A DNA stretch of 64,000 bases, from contig NZ_CP015992.1 in the NCBI RefSeq assembly GCF_001708505.1, positions 4,092,001 through 4,156,000 of the forward strand, in the 5' to 3' direction. Under the pieces are notes generated by a model. That model was not told the DNA's origin, ran no database searches, and worked only from the letters and a program-made list of their open reading frames with translations. Made by a program: the position numbers and the translations under genes. The first letter of the stretch is position 1. Each line of letters begins with the position of its first letter. The DNA comes from Pseudomonas sp. TCU-HL1 (GTDB taxonomy: Bacteria > Pseudomonadota > Gammaproteobacteria > Pseudomonadales > Pseudomonadaceae). Shown here in pieces: positions 1-9,969 of this stretch.

Positions 1-54
1 ACGCGAACTCCTGCTCGCGCCGATAAGAACAATCAACATCGAGGACTGTCGTTC

Positions 55-963
55 ATGCGTATGCTCCCCAAGGTTCTGGCCACCGCTATCGCAGCAACCC
101 TGATCTCCGCTCCGGCCTTCGCCGCCGAGCTGACCGGTACCCTGAAGAAGATCAAGGAGACCGGCACCATCACCCTCGGTCACCGTGACGCTTCCATCCC
201 CTTCTCCTACCTCGGCACCGAGCCGGGCAAGCCCATCGGCTACTCCCATGACCTCCAGCTGAAAGTGGTCGAGGCCATCAAGCAGGAACTGGGCATGCCG
301 GAACTGAAGGTCCGCTACAACCTGGTGACCTCCCAGACCCGTATCCCGCTGGTGCAGAACGGCACCGTGGACATCGAGTGCGGCTCCACCACCAACAACC
401 TCGAGCGCCAGAAGCAGGTTGGTTTCTCGGTCGGCATCTTCGAAGTAGGCACCCGCCTGCTGTCGAAGAAATCCGCCGGCATCAATGAATTCGACGCCCT
501 GAAAGGCAAGAACGTGGTGACCACCGCCGGCACCACCTCCGAGCGCCTGCTCAAGTCCATGAACGCCGAGAAGCAGATGGGCATGAACATCATCTCGGCC
601 AAGGACCACGGCGAATCCTTCCTGATGCTGGAGTCCGGCCGCGCCGTGGCCTTCATGATGGACGACGCCCTGCTCTACGGTGAAATGGCCAAGGCCAAGA
701 AGCCCGATGACTGGGTCGTGACCGGCACCCCGCAGTCCTTCGAAATCTACGGCTGCATGGTCCGCAAGGGTGACGAGCCCTTCAAGCATGTGGTCGACAA
801 GGCCATCGCCAACACCTTCGCCTCCGGCGAGATCAACGGCATCTACGACAAGTGGTTCACCCAGCCCATCCCTCCGAAGGGCCTGAACCTGAACTTCCCC
901 ATGAGCGAAGAGCTGAAGAAGCTGGTGGCCAATCCCACCGACAAGTCGGCTGAAGAAATCTGA
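55..963 (+). CDS. aatJ: Acidic amino acid ABC transporter, periplasmic binding protein
   Basis: This is a 302-residue family 3 solute-binding protein that captures glutamate/aspartate (probably also Gln/Asn) in the periplasm and delivers it to the AatQM permease. Residues 1-24 form a clear signal peptide (charged start, hydrophobic core, cleavage near AFA-A). The C-terminal segment KWFTQPIPPKG is typical of GltI/AatJ proteins. A GAGGA ribosome site lies 9 nt before the ATG; an in-frame ATG two codons later is a possible alternative. It heads a gene set (permeases, ATPase, two-component system) whose order matches the Pseudomonas aat/aau locus. The specificity is inferred from family and context. 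Confidence 0.93.
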   Translation: MRMLPKVLATAIAATLISAPAFAAELTGTLKKIKETGTITLGHRDASIPFSYLGTEPGKPIGYSHDLQLKVVEAIKQELGMPELKVRYNLVTSQTRIPLVQNGTVDIECGSTTNNLERQKQVGFSVGIFEVGTRLLSKKSAGINEFDALKGKNVVTTAGTTSERLLKSMNAEKQMGMNIISAKDHGESFLMLESGRAVAFMMDDALLYGEMAKAKKPDDWVVTGTPQSFEIYGCMVRKGDEPFKHVVDKAIANTFASGEINGIYDKWFTQPIPPKGLNLNFPMSEELKKLVANPTDKSAEEI

Positions 964-986
964 CGCAGCCCCGCTCCGCTTCAGCT

Positions 987-1085
987 CCCCTCTCCCTTAA
1001 GGGAGAGGGGTTGGGGGAGAGGGTGGTGGGCTCCGTGCATGGCCATGCTGCCCTCTCCCCGGCCCTCTCCCTGAAGGGAGAGGGA
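987..1085. repeat. Inverted pair of CCCTCTCCC-type palindromic repeats
   Basis: A palindromic unit (987-1023, arms CCCCTCTCCC/GGGAGAGGGG plus a GGGGGAGAGGG tail) is followed by an inverted copy at 1051-1085. This head-to-head arrangement is that of a REP doublet (REPIN/BIME). It fills the gap between the binding-protein gene and the first permease gene, where such a structure can protect or terminate part of the transcript and so give more binding protein than permease; that role is inferred. A third copy lies at 3297-3335. Confidence 0.75.
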
Positions 1086-1144
1086 GTTTCCCCCCTTCCA
1101 CTGCCTTCACCGCAGAACGATCGACCTGATAGGGGACAACCCTG

Positions 1145-1891
1145 ATGAATTACAACTGGGACTGGGGCGTGTTCCTCAAGTCCACCGGGATCGGCAGCGA
1201 AATCTACCTGGACTGGTTCGTCACCGGCCTGGGCTGGACCATCGCCATCGCCCTGGCGGGCTGGATCATTGCCTTGCTGCTGGGCGCGCTGCTCGGCGTG
1301 ATGCGCACCGTGCCGAACCGCTGGGTTTCCGGCATCGCCACCGTCTACGTGGAAGTCTTCCGTAACGTGCCGCTGCTGGTGCAGCTGTTCCTCTGGTACT
1401 TCCTGGTACCCGACCTGCTGCCGGAACCCCTGGAAATCTGGTTCAAGCAAGACCTCAACCCGGCCACCTCGGCCTACCTCAGCGTGGTGGTCTGCCTCGG
1501 CCTGTTCACCGCCGCCCGCGTCTGCGAGCAGGTTCGCACCGGCATCCAGGCACTGCCCAAGGGCCAGCTCGGCGCCGCCCGCGCCATGGGCTTCCGCCTG
1601 CCGCAGATCTACCGCTACGTGCTGCTGCCCCAGGCCTTCCGCATCATCATTCCGCCGCTCACCAGCGAGTTCCTCAACATCTTCAAGAACTCCTCGGTGG
1701 CCTCTCTGATTGGCCTGATGGAGCTGCTGGCGCAGACCAAGCAGACCGCCGAGTTCTCCGCGAACCTGTTCGAAGCCTTCACCCTGGCCACCCTGATCTA
1801 CTTCACCCTGAACATGAGCCTGATGCTGATCATGCGCACGGTGGAGCGGAAGGTCGCGGTGCCCGGCCTGATCTCCGTAGGGGGTAAATGA
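1145..1891 (+). CDS. aatQ: Acidic amino acid ABC transporter permease (first subunit)
   Basis: This 248-residue inner-membrane protein is of the HisM/GltJ type. It has several hydrophobic segments (for example residues about 25-55, 65-90, 110-135 and 205-230) and the EAA loop that contacts the ATPase (ARAMGFRLPQIYRYVLLPQA, about residues 147-166). It pairs with AatM to form the transmembrane channel for glutamate/aspartate. The start is supported by AGGGGA about 10 nt upstream. Its stop overlaps the next start by 4 nt (ATGA), which indicates translational coupling. Confidence 0.93.
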   Translation: MNYNWDWGVFLKSTGIGSEIYLDWFVTGLGWTIAIALAGWIIALLLGALLGVMRTVPNRWVSGIATVYVEVFRNVPLLVQLFLWYFLVPDLLPEPLEIWFKQDLNPATSAYLSVVVCLGLFTAARVCEQVRTGIQALPKGQLGAARAMGFRLPQIYRYVLLPQAFRIIIPPLTSEFLNIFKNSSVASLIGLMELLAQTKQTAEFSANLFEAFTLATLIYFTLNMSLMLIMRTVERKVAVPGLISVGGK

Positions 1892-2556
1892 TGGATTTCT
1901 CCGCGATCATCCCCGCCCTGCCGGGCTTGGCCGACGGCCTGCTGATGACGTTCCAGCTGATGGTGCTGGGTGTATTCGGCGGCGTGGCCCTGGGCACCCT
2001 GCTCGCCCTCATGCGCCTGTCGCACAGCCCGCTGCTGTCGAAAGTTGCCGGGCTGTACGTCAACTACTTCCGTTCGATTCCGCTGCTGCTGGTGATCACC
2101 TGGTTCTACTTCGCGGTGCCCTTCCTGCTGCGGGCGATCACCGGTGAAGACACCCCGGTAGGCGCGTTCACCTCGTGCCTGGTGGCCTTCATGATGTTCG
2201 AGGCGGCGTATTTCTGTGAAATCGTCCGCGCCGGCATCCAGGCCATCCCGAAGGGCCAGATGGGCGCGGCCTCCGCCCTGGGCATGACCTACGGCCAGAG
2301 CATGCGCCTGATCATCCTGCCGCAGGCCTTCCGCAAGATGACCCCGCTGCTGCTGCAGCAGAGCATCATCCTGTTCCAGGACACCTCGCTGGTTTACACC
2401 GTGGGCCTGATGGACTTCCTCAACGCCGCCCGTTCCCGTGGCGACATCATCGGCCAGCCCCACGAGTTCCTCATCTTCGCCGGCCTGGTCTACTTCAGCG
2501 TGAGCTTCATCGCTTCCCAGCTGGTCAAACTCCTGCAGAAAAGGTTAGCCGTATGA
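1888..2556 (+). CDS. aatM: Acidic amino acid ABC transporter permease (second subunit)
   Basis: This 222-residue permease is of the GltK type, with hydrophobic segments near residues 18-42, 60-85 and 185-210. Its EAA loop (SALGMTYGQSMRLIILPQAF, about residues 130-149) is where the ATP-binding subunit docks. It overlaps aatQ by 4 nt upstream and aatP by 4 nt downstream, so the three are one translationally coupled block. A second ATG follows immediately (MM), so the start is uncertain by one codon. Confidence 0.93.
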   Translation: MMDFSAIIPALPGLADGLLMTFQLMVLGVFGGVALGTLLALMRLSHSPLLSKVAGLYVNYFRSIPLLLVITWFYFAVPFLLRAITGEDTPVGAFTSCLVAFMMFEAAYFCEIVRAGIQAIPKGQMGAASALGMTYGQSMRLIILPQAFRKMTPLLLQQSIILFQDTSLVYTVGLMDFLNAARSRGDIIGQPHEFLIFAGLVYFSVSFIASQLVKLLQKRLAV

Positions 2557-3287
2557 TTTCCATCAAGAACGTCAACAAGTGGTATGGGGACTTCCAGGTG
2601 CTGACCGACTGCAGCACCAACGTGAAGAAAGGTGAAGTGGTGGTGGTGTGCGGCCCCTCGGGCTCGGGCAAATCCACCCTGATCAAGTGCGTGAACGCCC
2701 TGGAGCCCTTCCAGAAGGGCGACATCGTGGTCGACGGAACCTCCATCGCCGACAAGGCCACCAACCTGCCCAAGCTGCGGTCCCGTGTCGGCATGGTGTT
2801 CCAGCACTTCGAGCTGTTCCCGCACCTGTCCATCACCGAGAACCTGACCATCGCCCAGACCAGGGTGCTCGGCCGCAACAAGGACGAAGCCCTGGACAAG
2901 GGCCTGAAGCTGCTCGACCGCGTTGGCCTCAAGGCCCACGCCCACAAGCATCCCGGCCAGCTCTCCGGCGGCCAGCAGCAGCGAGTGGCCATCGCCCGCG
3001 CCCTGGCCATGGACCCGGTGGTGATGCTGTTCGACGAACCCACCTCCGCACTGGACCCGGAAATGGTCAACGAAGTGCTGGACGTGATGGTCGAGCTCGC
3101 CCAGGAAGGCATGACCATGATGTGCGTGACCCACGAGATGGGCTTCGCCCGCAAGGTCGCCGACCGCGTAATCTTCATGGACCGCGGACAGATCGTCGAA
3201 GACTGCGCCAAGGACGAGTTCTTCGGTGACGTCAACGCCCGTTCCGATCGCGCCCAGCAGTTCCTCGCGAAAATCCTCCAGCACTGA
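2553..3287 (+). CDS. aatP: Acidic amino acid ABC transporter ATP-binding protein
   Basis: This 244-residue ABC ATPase is of the GltL/GlnQ type and energises uptake by the AatJQM complex. Walker A is GPSGSGKST (residues 34-42), the signature is LSGGQQQR, Walker B is VVMLFDEPTSALDPE, and the switch histidine sits in CVTHEMGFA. The length is normal for the family. It overlaps aatM by 4 nt. A REP-type palindrome (3297-3335) begins 9 nt after its stop, ahead of the sensor kinase gene. Confidence 0.95.
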   Translation: MISIKNVNKWYGDFQVLTDCSTNVKKGEVVVVCGPSGSGKSTLIKCVNALEPFQKGDIVVDGTSIADKATNLPKLRSRVGMVFQHFELFPHLSITENLTIAQTRVLGRNKDEALDKGLKLLDRVGLKAHAHKHPGQLSGGQQQRVAIARALAMDPVVMLFDEPTSALDPEMVNEVLDVMVELAQEGMTMMCVTHEMGFARKVADRVIFMDRGQIVEDCAKDEFFGDVNARSDRAQQFLAKILQH

Positions 3288-3296
3288 TGCAACGCG

Positions 3297-3335
3297 CCCC
3301 TCTCCCACTCGTGGGAGAGGGGCCGGGGGAGAGGG
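3297..3335. repeat. CCCTCTCCC-type palindromic repeat (single unit)
   Basis: The arms CCCCTCTCCCAC and GTGGGAGAGGGG flank a minimal loop and are followed by the same GGGGGAGAGGG tail as the units at 987-1085. It separates the transporter genes from the regulatory pair and could act as a partial terminator or 3' end stabiliser (inferred). Confidence 0.7.
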
Positions 3336-3405
3336 CAAAACCGCCCGCGCATTCCCCCGACCTACTCCGCCACTCGGCACCCGGGCGGCGACTGGAACGG
3401 CCTGG

Positions 3406-5321
3406 ATGTCTATGATGCAATGCCCTACCGCCAGCCTCCGCGCCGTGCCGCCCGCATTGACCGTGAAACCGCGCCTGTTCCGCCACGTCCTGCTGTTCCT
3501 GCTGCTGCTCCTGTGCATGCTGGGTTTCGGCTACATCGGCTATCACCTCAGTGAAGTCGCCGGCATCCGCCAGCTGAAGGATAACGGCGAGCGCCAGCTG
3601 GAACTCCACGCCCGCGCCGTGGAAAGCGAGATCAACCGCTACACCTACCTGCCCAGCCTGCTGGAGCTGGAGTCCAGTGTCAGCCACCTGCTGCTCAATC
3701 CCACGCCCTATCGGCGCAACCTGGTCAACGACTACCTCGAAGGGCTGAACCGCCGCAGCGGCGCCCGCGCTATCTACCTGCTGGACACCTCCGGCCGCGT
3801 GCTGGCCACCAGCAACTGGCGCGACAGCGACAGCTACCTGGGCGAAGACCTGTCCTTCCGCGCCTACTTCCAGGAAGCCGTGCAGGGGCGCCCCGGCCGC
3901 TTCTACGGCATCGGCAGCACCACCGGCGAAGCCGGTTACTACCTCGCCCACGGCCTGCGCTACCAGGGCCGGATCATCGGCGTGGCGGTGGTCAAGGTGA
4001 AGCTCGAATCCCTGCAGGAGCGCTGGGAAAAGGCTCGGCTACAGGCCTTCGTCAGCGACGAGAACGGCATCATCATCCTCTCCAGCGACCCGGCCCTGCG
4101 CATGAAGGCCGTACGCCCGCTTTCGGCCGAAGACAAGGAACGCCTGGCCCGCAGCCTGCAGTACTACTGGTGGGCGCTGAACGAATGGGAGCCGCGCAAC
4201 CGCGAGGTGCTGGGCGAAGGCCTGGAAGCCATCAGCTTCGCCGCCAGTGGCCCGCAAGGTGAGGAAGAAGGCGAAGTCGCCTACCTCGCCCAGACCCGCA
4301 CCCTCAACGACACCCCCTGGCATTTCACCCTGCTTTCCCCGCTCGCCGACCTGCGCCGTGAAGGCGTAATCCAGGGCATGCTCGCCGCCGTCGGCTTCGC
4401 CCTGCTGGCCTTCCTGCTGATTGCCTGGAACGAGCGACGCAAGGTCATTGCCACGCGCCTGGCCGCCCGCGAGGCGCTGCTGGCGGCCAACAACGAACTG
4501 GAACGCCGCATCGCCGACCGCACCCAGGACCTGCGCGCCAGCAACAGCCGCCTGCTGGCGGAAATCCGCGAACGCAAGCAGACCGAAGAGAACCTGCGCA
4601 AGGCCCAAGACAGCCTCGTCCAGGCCGGCAAGCTGGCGGTGATCGGGCAGATGTCCACCAGCATCGCCCACGAACTCAACCAGCCGCTGGCGGCGCTGCG
4701 CACCCTGTCCGGCAACACCGTGCGCTTCCTTCAACGCGGCGCCCTGGAAACCGCCAGCACCAACCTCGCGGCCATCAACGAGTTGGTCGACCGCATGGGC
4801 CGCATCACCGCCAGCCTGCGCGCCTTCGCCCGGCGGTCCGACGACCACGGTGTCGCGCGCCTGGGCAAGGCGGTGGACGCCGCCCTGTTCCTCCTGCAGA
4901 GCCGGCTGGAGCGCACTTCCCTGACCCTGCACCGGGACTTCGCCGACGTGCTGCTGGCCATCGACCAGACTCGCCTGGAGCAGATACTGGTCAACCTCAT
5001 CACCAATGCCCTGGATGCCATGGCCGGGCAGGCCGACTGCCAGCTCTGGCTGAGCGGCGTGGCCGAAGGCAACACCTACCGCCTGCAAGTGCGCGACAAC
5101 GGCCCCGGCATCGACCCAGCCAACCGCGTGCACCTGTTCGAACCCTTCTTCACCACCAAGCCCGGCGAACACGGCCTGGGCCTGGGCCTGACCCTCTCCG
5201 CCAGCCTGGCCACCGCCGCTGGCGGCAGCCTGGCGGCCCATCACCCGGAAAGCGGCGGCACCGCCTTCGAGCTCTGCCTGCCGCTGCTGGAAAGCCCCGA
5301 AGATTCCATGAGCCCCGCCCC

Positions 5322-5325
<4 letters not shown>
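3406..5325 (+). CDS. aauS: Sensor histidine kinase of the acidic amino acid two-component system
   Basis: This 639-residue DctB-type membrane kinase has a first transmembrane segment near residues 27-45, a large periplasmic sensor domain, a second transmembrane segment near 320-345, a coiled coil rich in Glu/Arg (about 355-410), an H-box with His-422 in SIAHELNQP, and a GHKL ATPase domain with N box NLITNALDAM, DNGPGID and GLGLGL motifs. It should sense external acidic amino acids and phosphorylate AauR. The reading frame is open further upstream to 3226, but that part lies inside aatP and the REP unit and has no membrane or domain character. I therefore start at 3406; ATGs at 3412 and 3415 are also possible. 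Confidence 0.88.
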
Positions 5326-6644
<1,319 letters not shown>

Positions 6645-6660
6645 AAGGGTGGAAACGACT

Positions 6661-6690
6661 TTGTAGGGGCGAGTGAATTCGCCCCTACAA
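6661..6690. repeat. REP palindrome, GTAGGGGCGA type
   Basis: TTGTAGGGGCGA pairs with its inverted copy ending at 6690 around a short loop containing GAATTC. It lies 16 nt after the aauR stop and may serve as its terminator. The half-site GGGCGA/GAATTCGCC recurs in several other gaps of this window. Confidence 0.7.
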
Positions 6691-6751
6691 AGATTTCCTC
6701 CTCATCCGCCATGGTCTAAAACCACCAGACCACCCCACACGAACCGCCGCC

Positions 6752-8044
6752 ATGCCCCTGCTCCACCGCGCTATCCATGCCAGGCCCGGTGAACGGGTCC
6801 CGGCCCTGGCCGCCTTCGCCCTGTTGCTGTGCCTGTTCGGCGGCTACTTCATGCTGCGGCCGGTGCGCGAAACCATGGGCATCGCCGGGGGCGTGGAGAA
6901 CCTGCAATGGCTGTTCAGTGCCACCTTCGCCGCCATGCTGCTGGCCGTTCCCGCCTATGGCTGGCTCAACGCGCGAGTGCCGCGGCGGGTGTTCCTCGAC
7001 TGCGTCTACCTGTTCTTCGCCAGCAACCTGCTGGGCTTCGCCTGGCTCTTGTGGCGCACGCCCGATCCACTGTGGGCGGCGCGGACGTTCTACGTCTGGC
7101 TGTCGGTCTACAACCTGTTCGCGATATCCCTGGCCTGGAGCCTGCTGGCCGACGTGTTCGACCGCCGCCAGTCCAAACGGCTGTTCCCCGCCATAGCCGC
7201 TGGCGCCAGCCTGGGCGGAATGATCGGTCCACTCGCGGGCGGGTTGCTGGTGGGGCGTGTAGGCATTGCCGGACTGCTGGTACTGGCCGCCCTGCTCCTG
7301 CTGCCCACACTCGCCCTGCGCCGCTACCTGATGACCTGGCGCGGCATCGGTGGTGCGGGTCGGCATGGCGCGGAGAACGAACCGCCGGAACGCCCGGTGC
7401 CCGGCAACCCCTTCGCAGGCATCAGCCTGGTGCTGGGCTCGCCCTACCTGCTGGGGATCTGCGCCTTTGTCCTGCTGCTGTCCTGCACCAGTACCTTCCT
7501 CTATTTCGAGCAGGCACGGCTGGTGGCGGCACTGTTCCCGGACAGCCAGCAGCAGGTCCGCGTATTCAGCCTGATCGACTTCGCCGTGCAGGCACTGTCG
7601 CTGATCTGCCAGCTGTTCATCGCCGGGCGCGTGGCACAGCGCTTCGGTGTCGGCGCGCTGCTGGCGGGGGTGCCGCTGCTGGTGTCCCTGGGTTTTCTCG
7701 CCCTGGCCCTGCTACCACAGTTCGCCGTGCTGGCCGGAGTGATGGTGCTGCGACGGGTGGGCGAGTACGCCTTCGTGCGGCCGGGGCGGGAAATGCTCTT
7801 CGTGCCGCTCGGCGCCCAACTCAAGTACCGAGCGAAGAACTTCATCGATACGGTGGTCTATCGCGGAGGCGACGCCCTCAGCGCCTGGCTCAACGCACTG
7901 CTCAATGGCATCGGCCTAAGCGCCGCCCTGGTGGCGCTGGTGGGCGCGGGCGTTGCGCTGGCCTGGTCCGCGCTGGGCTGGCGCCTCGGCCAGCGTCACG
8001 AGCACACTGAATCCCCGGCAACCTCACAGGAGGCCAAGCCATGA
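6752..8044 (+). CDS. MFS-superfamily membrane protein, NTP/NDP-exchange-transporter-like
   Basis: This 430-residue integral membrane protein has about 11-12 hydrophobic segments and starts with a short cytoplasmic tail followed by YFMLRPVRETMG, a motif I associate with a family usually annotated as NTP/NDP-exchange-like or MFS transporters. Its substrate is unknown. It overlaps the following aldo/keto reductase gene by 4 nt, so the two are probably co-translated. I see no strong ribosome site upstream of the ATG, and the GTG/ATG choice is uncertain by a few codons. Confidence 0.7.
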   Translation: MPLLHRAIHARPGERVPALAAFALLLCLFGGYFMLRPVRETMGIAGGVENLQWLFSATFAAMLLAVPAYGWLNARVPRRVFLDCVYLFFASNLLGFAWLLWRTPDPLWAARTFYVWLSVYNLFAISLAWSLLADVFDRRQSKRLFPAIAAGASLGGMIGPLAGGLLVGRVGIAGLLVLAALLLLPTLALRRYLMTWRGIGGAGRHGAENEPPERPVPGNPFAGISLVLGSPYLLGICAFVLLLSCTSTFLYFEQARLVAALFPDSQQQVRVFSLIDFAVQALSLICQLFIAGRVAQRFGVGALLAGVPLLVSLGFLALALLPQFAVLAGVMVLRRVGEYAFVRPGREMLFVPLGAQLKYRAKNFIDTVVYRGGDALSAWLNALLNGIGLSAALVALVGAGVALAWSALGWRLGQRHEHTESPATSQEAKP

Positions 8045-8964
8045 GAACCGGCATCACCCGCGCCGAATTCCTCCGCCTCAGTGCCGGCACGGCGCTCCTG
8101 GCCATGAGCCCATTCAGTCTCGGTGCAGAAATGGGCCAGCAGTCGCTGCGTCGCCGCACCATTCCTTCCAGCGGCGAGCAGTTGCCGGTGATTGGCGTCG
8201 GTACCTACCGAGGCTTCGACATCTCGCACAGTGCCCGCGAAGCCTGGGCCGATTGCCTCAAGGTGCTGGGAGAACTCTTCGCCGCTGGTGGCTCGGTGAT
8301 CGACAGCTCGCCCATGTATGGCCAGGCGGAGGAAGTGGTCGGCGGCCTGCTCAACGAACTCAGGGCCCACGACCGCGCCTTCGTCGCCACCAAGGTCTGG
8401 ACCCAGGGCCGCCAGCAAGGGGTGGAACAAATGCGGCACTCCATGCGCCTGCTGCAGCGCCAGCGCATCGACCTGATGCAAGTGCACAACCTGGTGGACT
8501 GGGAGGCTCACCTGGCGACGCTGCGGCAATGGAAGGACGAAGGGCTCATCCGCTACCTGGGCGTGACCCACTACACCTCCAGCGGCTACGACGAGCTGGA
8601 ACAGGTGCTGCGCGCCGAGAAGCTGGACTTCCTGCAGGTCAACTATGCCCTCAACGACCGCGAAGCCGAGGAGCGCATCCTGCCCCTGGCCCGGGAGCGC
8701 GGCGTGGCAGTGCTGATCAACCGCCCCTTCGGCGGCGGCAACCTGCTGCGCAGCCTCCTGCAGCAACCGCTACCGGACTGGGCCGCCGACTACGACTGCA
8801 TGAGCTGGCCGCAACTCTTGCTGAAGTTCTGCCTCAGCCACCCGGCGGTAACCTGCGTGATCCCCGGAACGGGCAACCCCCGCCATATGCTGGACAACCT
8901 CCAGGCCGGGCGGGGGAAGGAAGCGGATCAGGCATTGCGGGACAGGCTGATCCGGCTCTTGTAG
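8041..8964 (+). CDS. Aldo/keto reductase, possibly exported
   Basis: This 307-residue AKR-fold oxidoreductase reduces carbonyl substrates with NADPH. The catalytic tetrad is visible: Asp and Tyr in VIDSSPMYGQ, Lys in VATKVW and His in LMQVHN. The first 30 residues (TRAEFLRLSAGTALLAM) resemble a Tat or Sec signal sequence, but the twin arginine is missing, so export is uncertain. It overlaps the upstream MFS gene by 4 nt. Its TAG stop codon is part of the GTAGGGTGGAAG repeat that starts at 8960, so a palindromic repeat sits exactly at the 3' end. Confidence 0.85.
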   Translation: MRTGITRAEFLRLSAGTALLAMSPFSLGAEMGQQSLRRRTIPSSGEQLPVIGVGTYRGFDISHSAREAWADCLKVLGELFAAGGSVIDSSPMYGQAEEVVGGLLNELRAHDRAFVATKVWTQGRQQGVEQMRHSMRLLQRQRIDLMQVHNLVDWEAHLATLRQWKDEGLIRYLGVTHYTSSGYDELEQVLRAEKLDFLQVNYALNDREAEERILPLARERGVAVLINRPFGGGNLLRSLLQQPLPDWAADYDCMSWPQLLLKFCLSHPAVTCVIPGTGNPRHMLDNLQAGRGKEADQALRDRLIRLL

Positions 8965-9083
8965 GGTGGAAGTCGCTCTTAATTTCCACCATCGGTGCCA
9001 AGCCGGACTCCGCGCTTTCGTAGGAGCGAGCTCTGCTTGCGAAACCTCGCACTGAACGTTCGCGAGCAGAGCTCGCTCCTACA
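8960..9083. repeat. Two REP-type palindromes between convergent genes
   Basis: The first (8960-8990) is GTAGGGTGGAAG...TTTCCACC and is repeated at 10922-10953. The second (9021-9082) is a long inverted pair, GTAGGAGCGAGCTCTGCTTG... matched by ...CAGAGCTCGCTCCTAC, with 24-nt arms around a 14-nt centre. It is the classic pseudomonad GGAGCGAGC REP in REPIN arrangement. It separates the reductase and SDR genes, which run towards each other. Confidence 0.8.
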
Positions 9084-9100
9084 ACCTGCTCAGCCCGCCG

Positions 9101-9850
9101 TCAGGCCGAGAACCCACCATCGATCATCAGGTTCGCCCCGGTGATGTAGCCGGCTTCCGGACCCGCGAGGTAGGCCACGAAACTGGCGATTTCCTCGGCC
9201 TGGCCGTAGCGCGGCAGGGCCATCAGCTGCTTGAGGGAGGTGGCGAACTCGCCGTGGTCGGGGTTCATCTCGGTGTCCACCGGGCCGGGCTGCACGGTGT
9301 TGACGGTGATGCCGCGCGGGCCGAGGTCGCGGGCCAGGCCCTTGGTGAAACCGGCCACCGCTGCCTTGCTCAGGGCATAGACCGAGCCGCCTGCAAAGGG
9401 CATGCGCTCAGCGTTGGTGCTGCCAATGGTGATGATGCGGCCACCCTCGCCCATCACTCGGGCGGCTTCCTGGCTGGCGATAACCACGCTGCGCACGTTG
9501 ACGTCCAGGGTGCGGTCGAGGTCGTCGATGCTGAAGTCTTCGATGGGAGCGACGGCCAGCACGCCGGCGTTGTTCACCAGGATGTCGAGGCGGCCGTAGG
9601 TTTCCACGGTGTGGCGAATGGCGGCGCGGATGGCCTGCTCGTCGCGGCTGTCGGCCTTGATGGCGATGGCGCGGCCACCGGCAGCTTCGATGGCCTGTAC
9701 CACTTCAAGGGCGCTGCTGGCGGAAGCCGCGTAGCTCAGAGCTACCGCAGCGCCCTCATTGGCCAGGCGTTTGGCGATGGCAGCGCCGATGCCACGGGAA
9801 CCGCCCTGGATGAATGCGACTTTGCCTTCGAGGGTTTTCAGAGTGCTCAT
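9101..9850 (-). CDS. SDR-family NAD(P)-dependent oxidoreductase
   Basis: This 249-residue classical short-chain dehydrogenase has the cofactor motif GGSRGIG near residue 16, NNAGV near the middle, and the catalytic SVYALSKAA (YxxxK) followed by PGPVDTEMN. It resembles FabG-like 3-oxoacyl reductases, but the substrate is unknown. The start at 9850 is chosen because AGGAG lies about 9 nt upstream; the open frame continues to 9952 without family resemblance. It diverges from a LysR gene 119 nt away, which is its likely regulator. Confidence 0.88.
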   Translation of the reverse strand: MSTLKTLEGKVAFIQGGSRGIGAAIAKRLANEGAAVALSYAASASSALEVVQAIEAAGGRAIAIKADSRDEQAIRAAIRHTVETYGRLDILVNNAGVLAVAPIEDFSIDDLDRTLDVNVRSVVIASQEAARVMGEGGRIITIGSTNAERMPFAGGSVYALSKAAVAGFTKGLARDLGPRGITVNTVQPGPVDTEMNPDHGEFATSLKQLMALPRYGQAEEIASFVAYLAGPEAGYITGANLMIDGGFSA

Positions 9851-9969
9851 TTGGAATCTCCTGGAACTGGGGTTGGTGTGGAAGACGGCCCCAGTATTCA
9901 CCCCGCATTCACAACCGATAAGCTGGCAATCGCTATATTCAATCGATACCAACGGTTTACGGTGATCCT

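Noticed and set aside
3226..3405. An N-terminal extension of the AauS kinase
   Set aside because: The extra 60 codons lie inside aatP and a REP palindrome and give a Ser/Pro/Arg-rich stretch before the first membrane segment. The start at 3406 gives the normal DctB layout.
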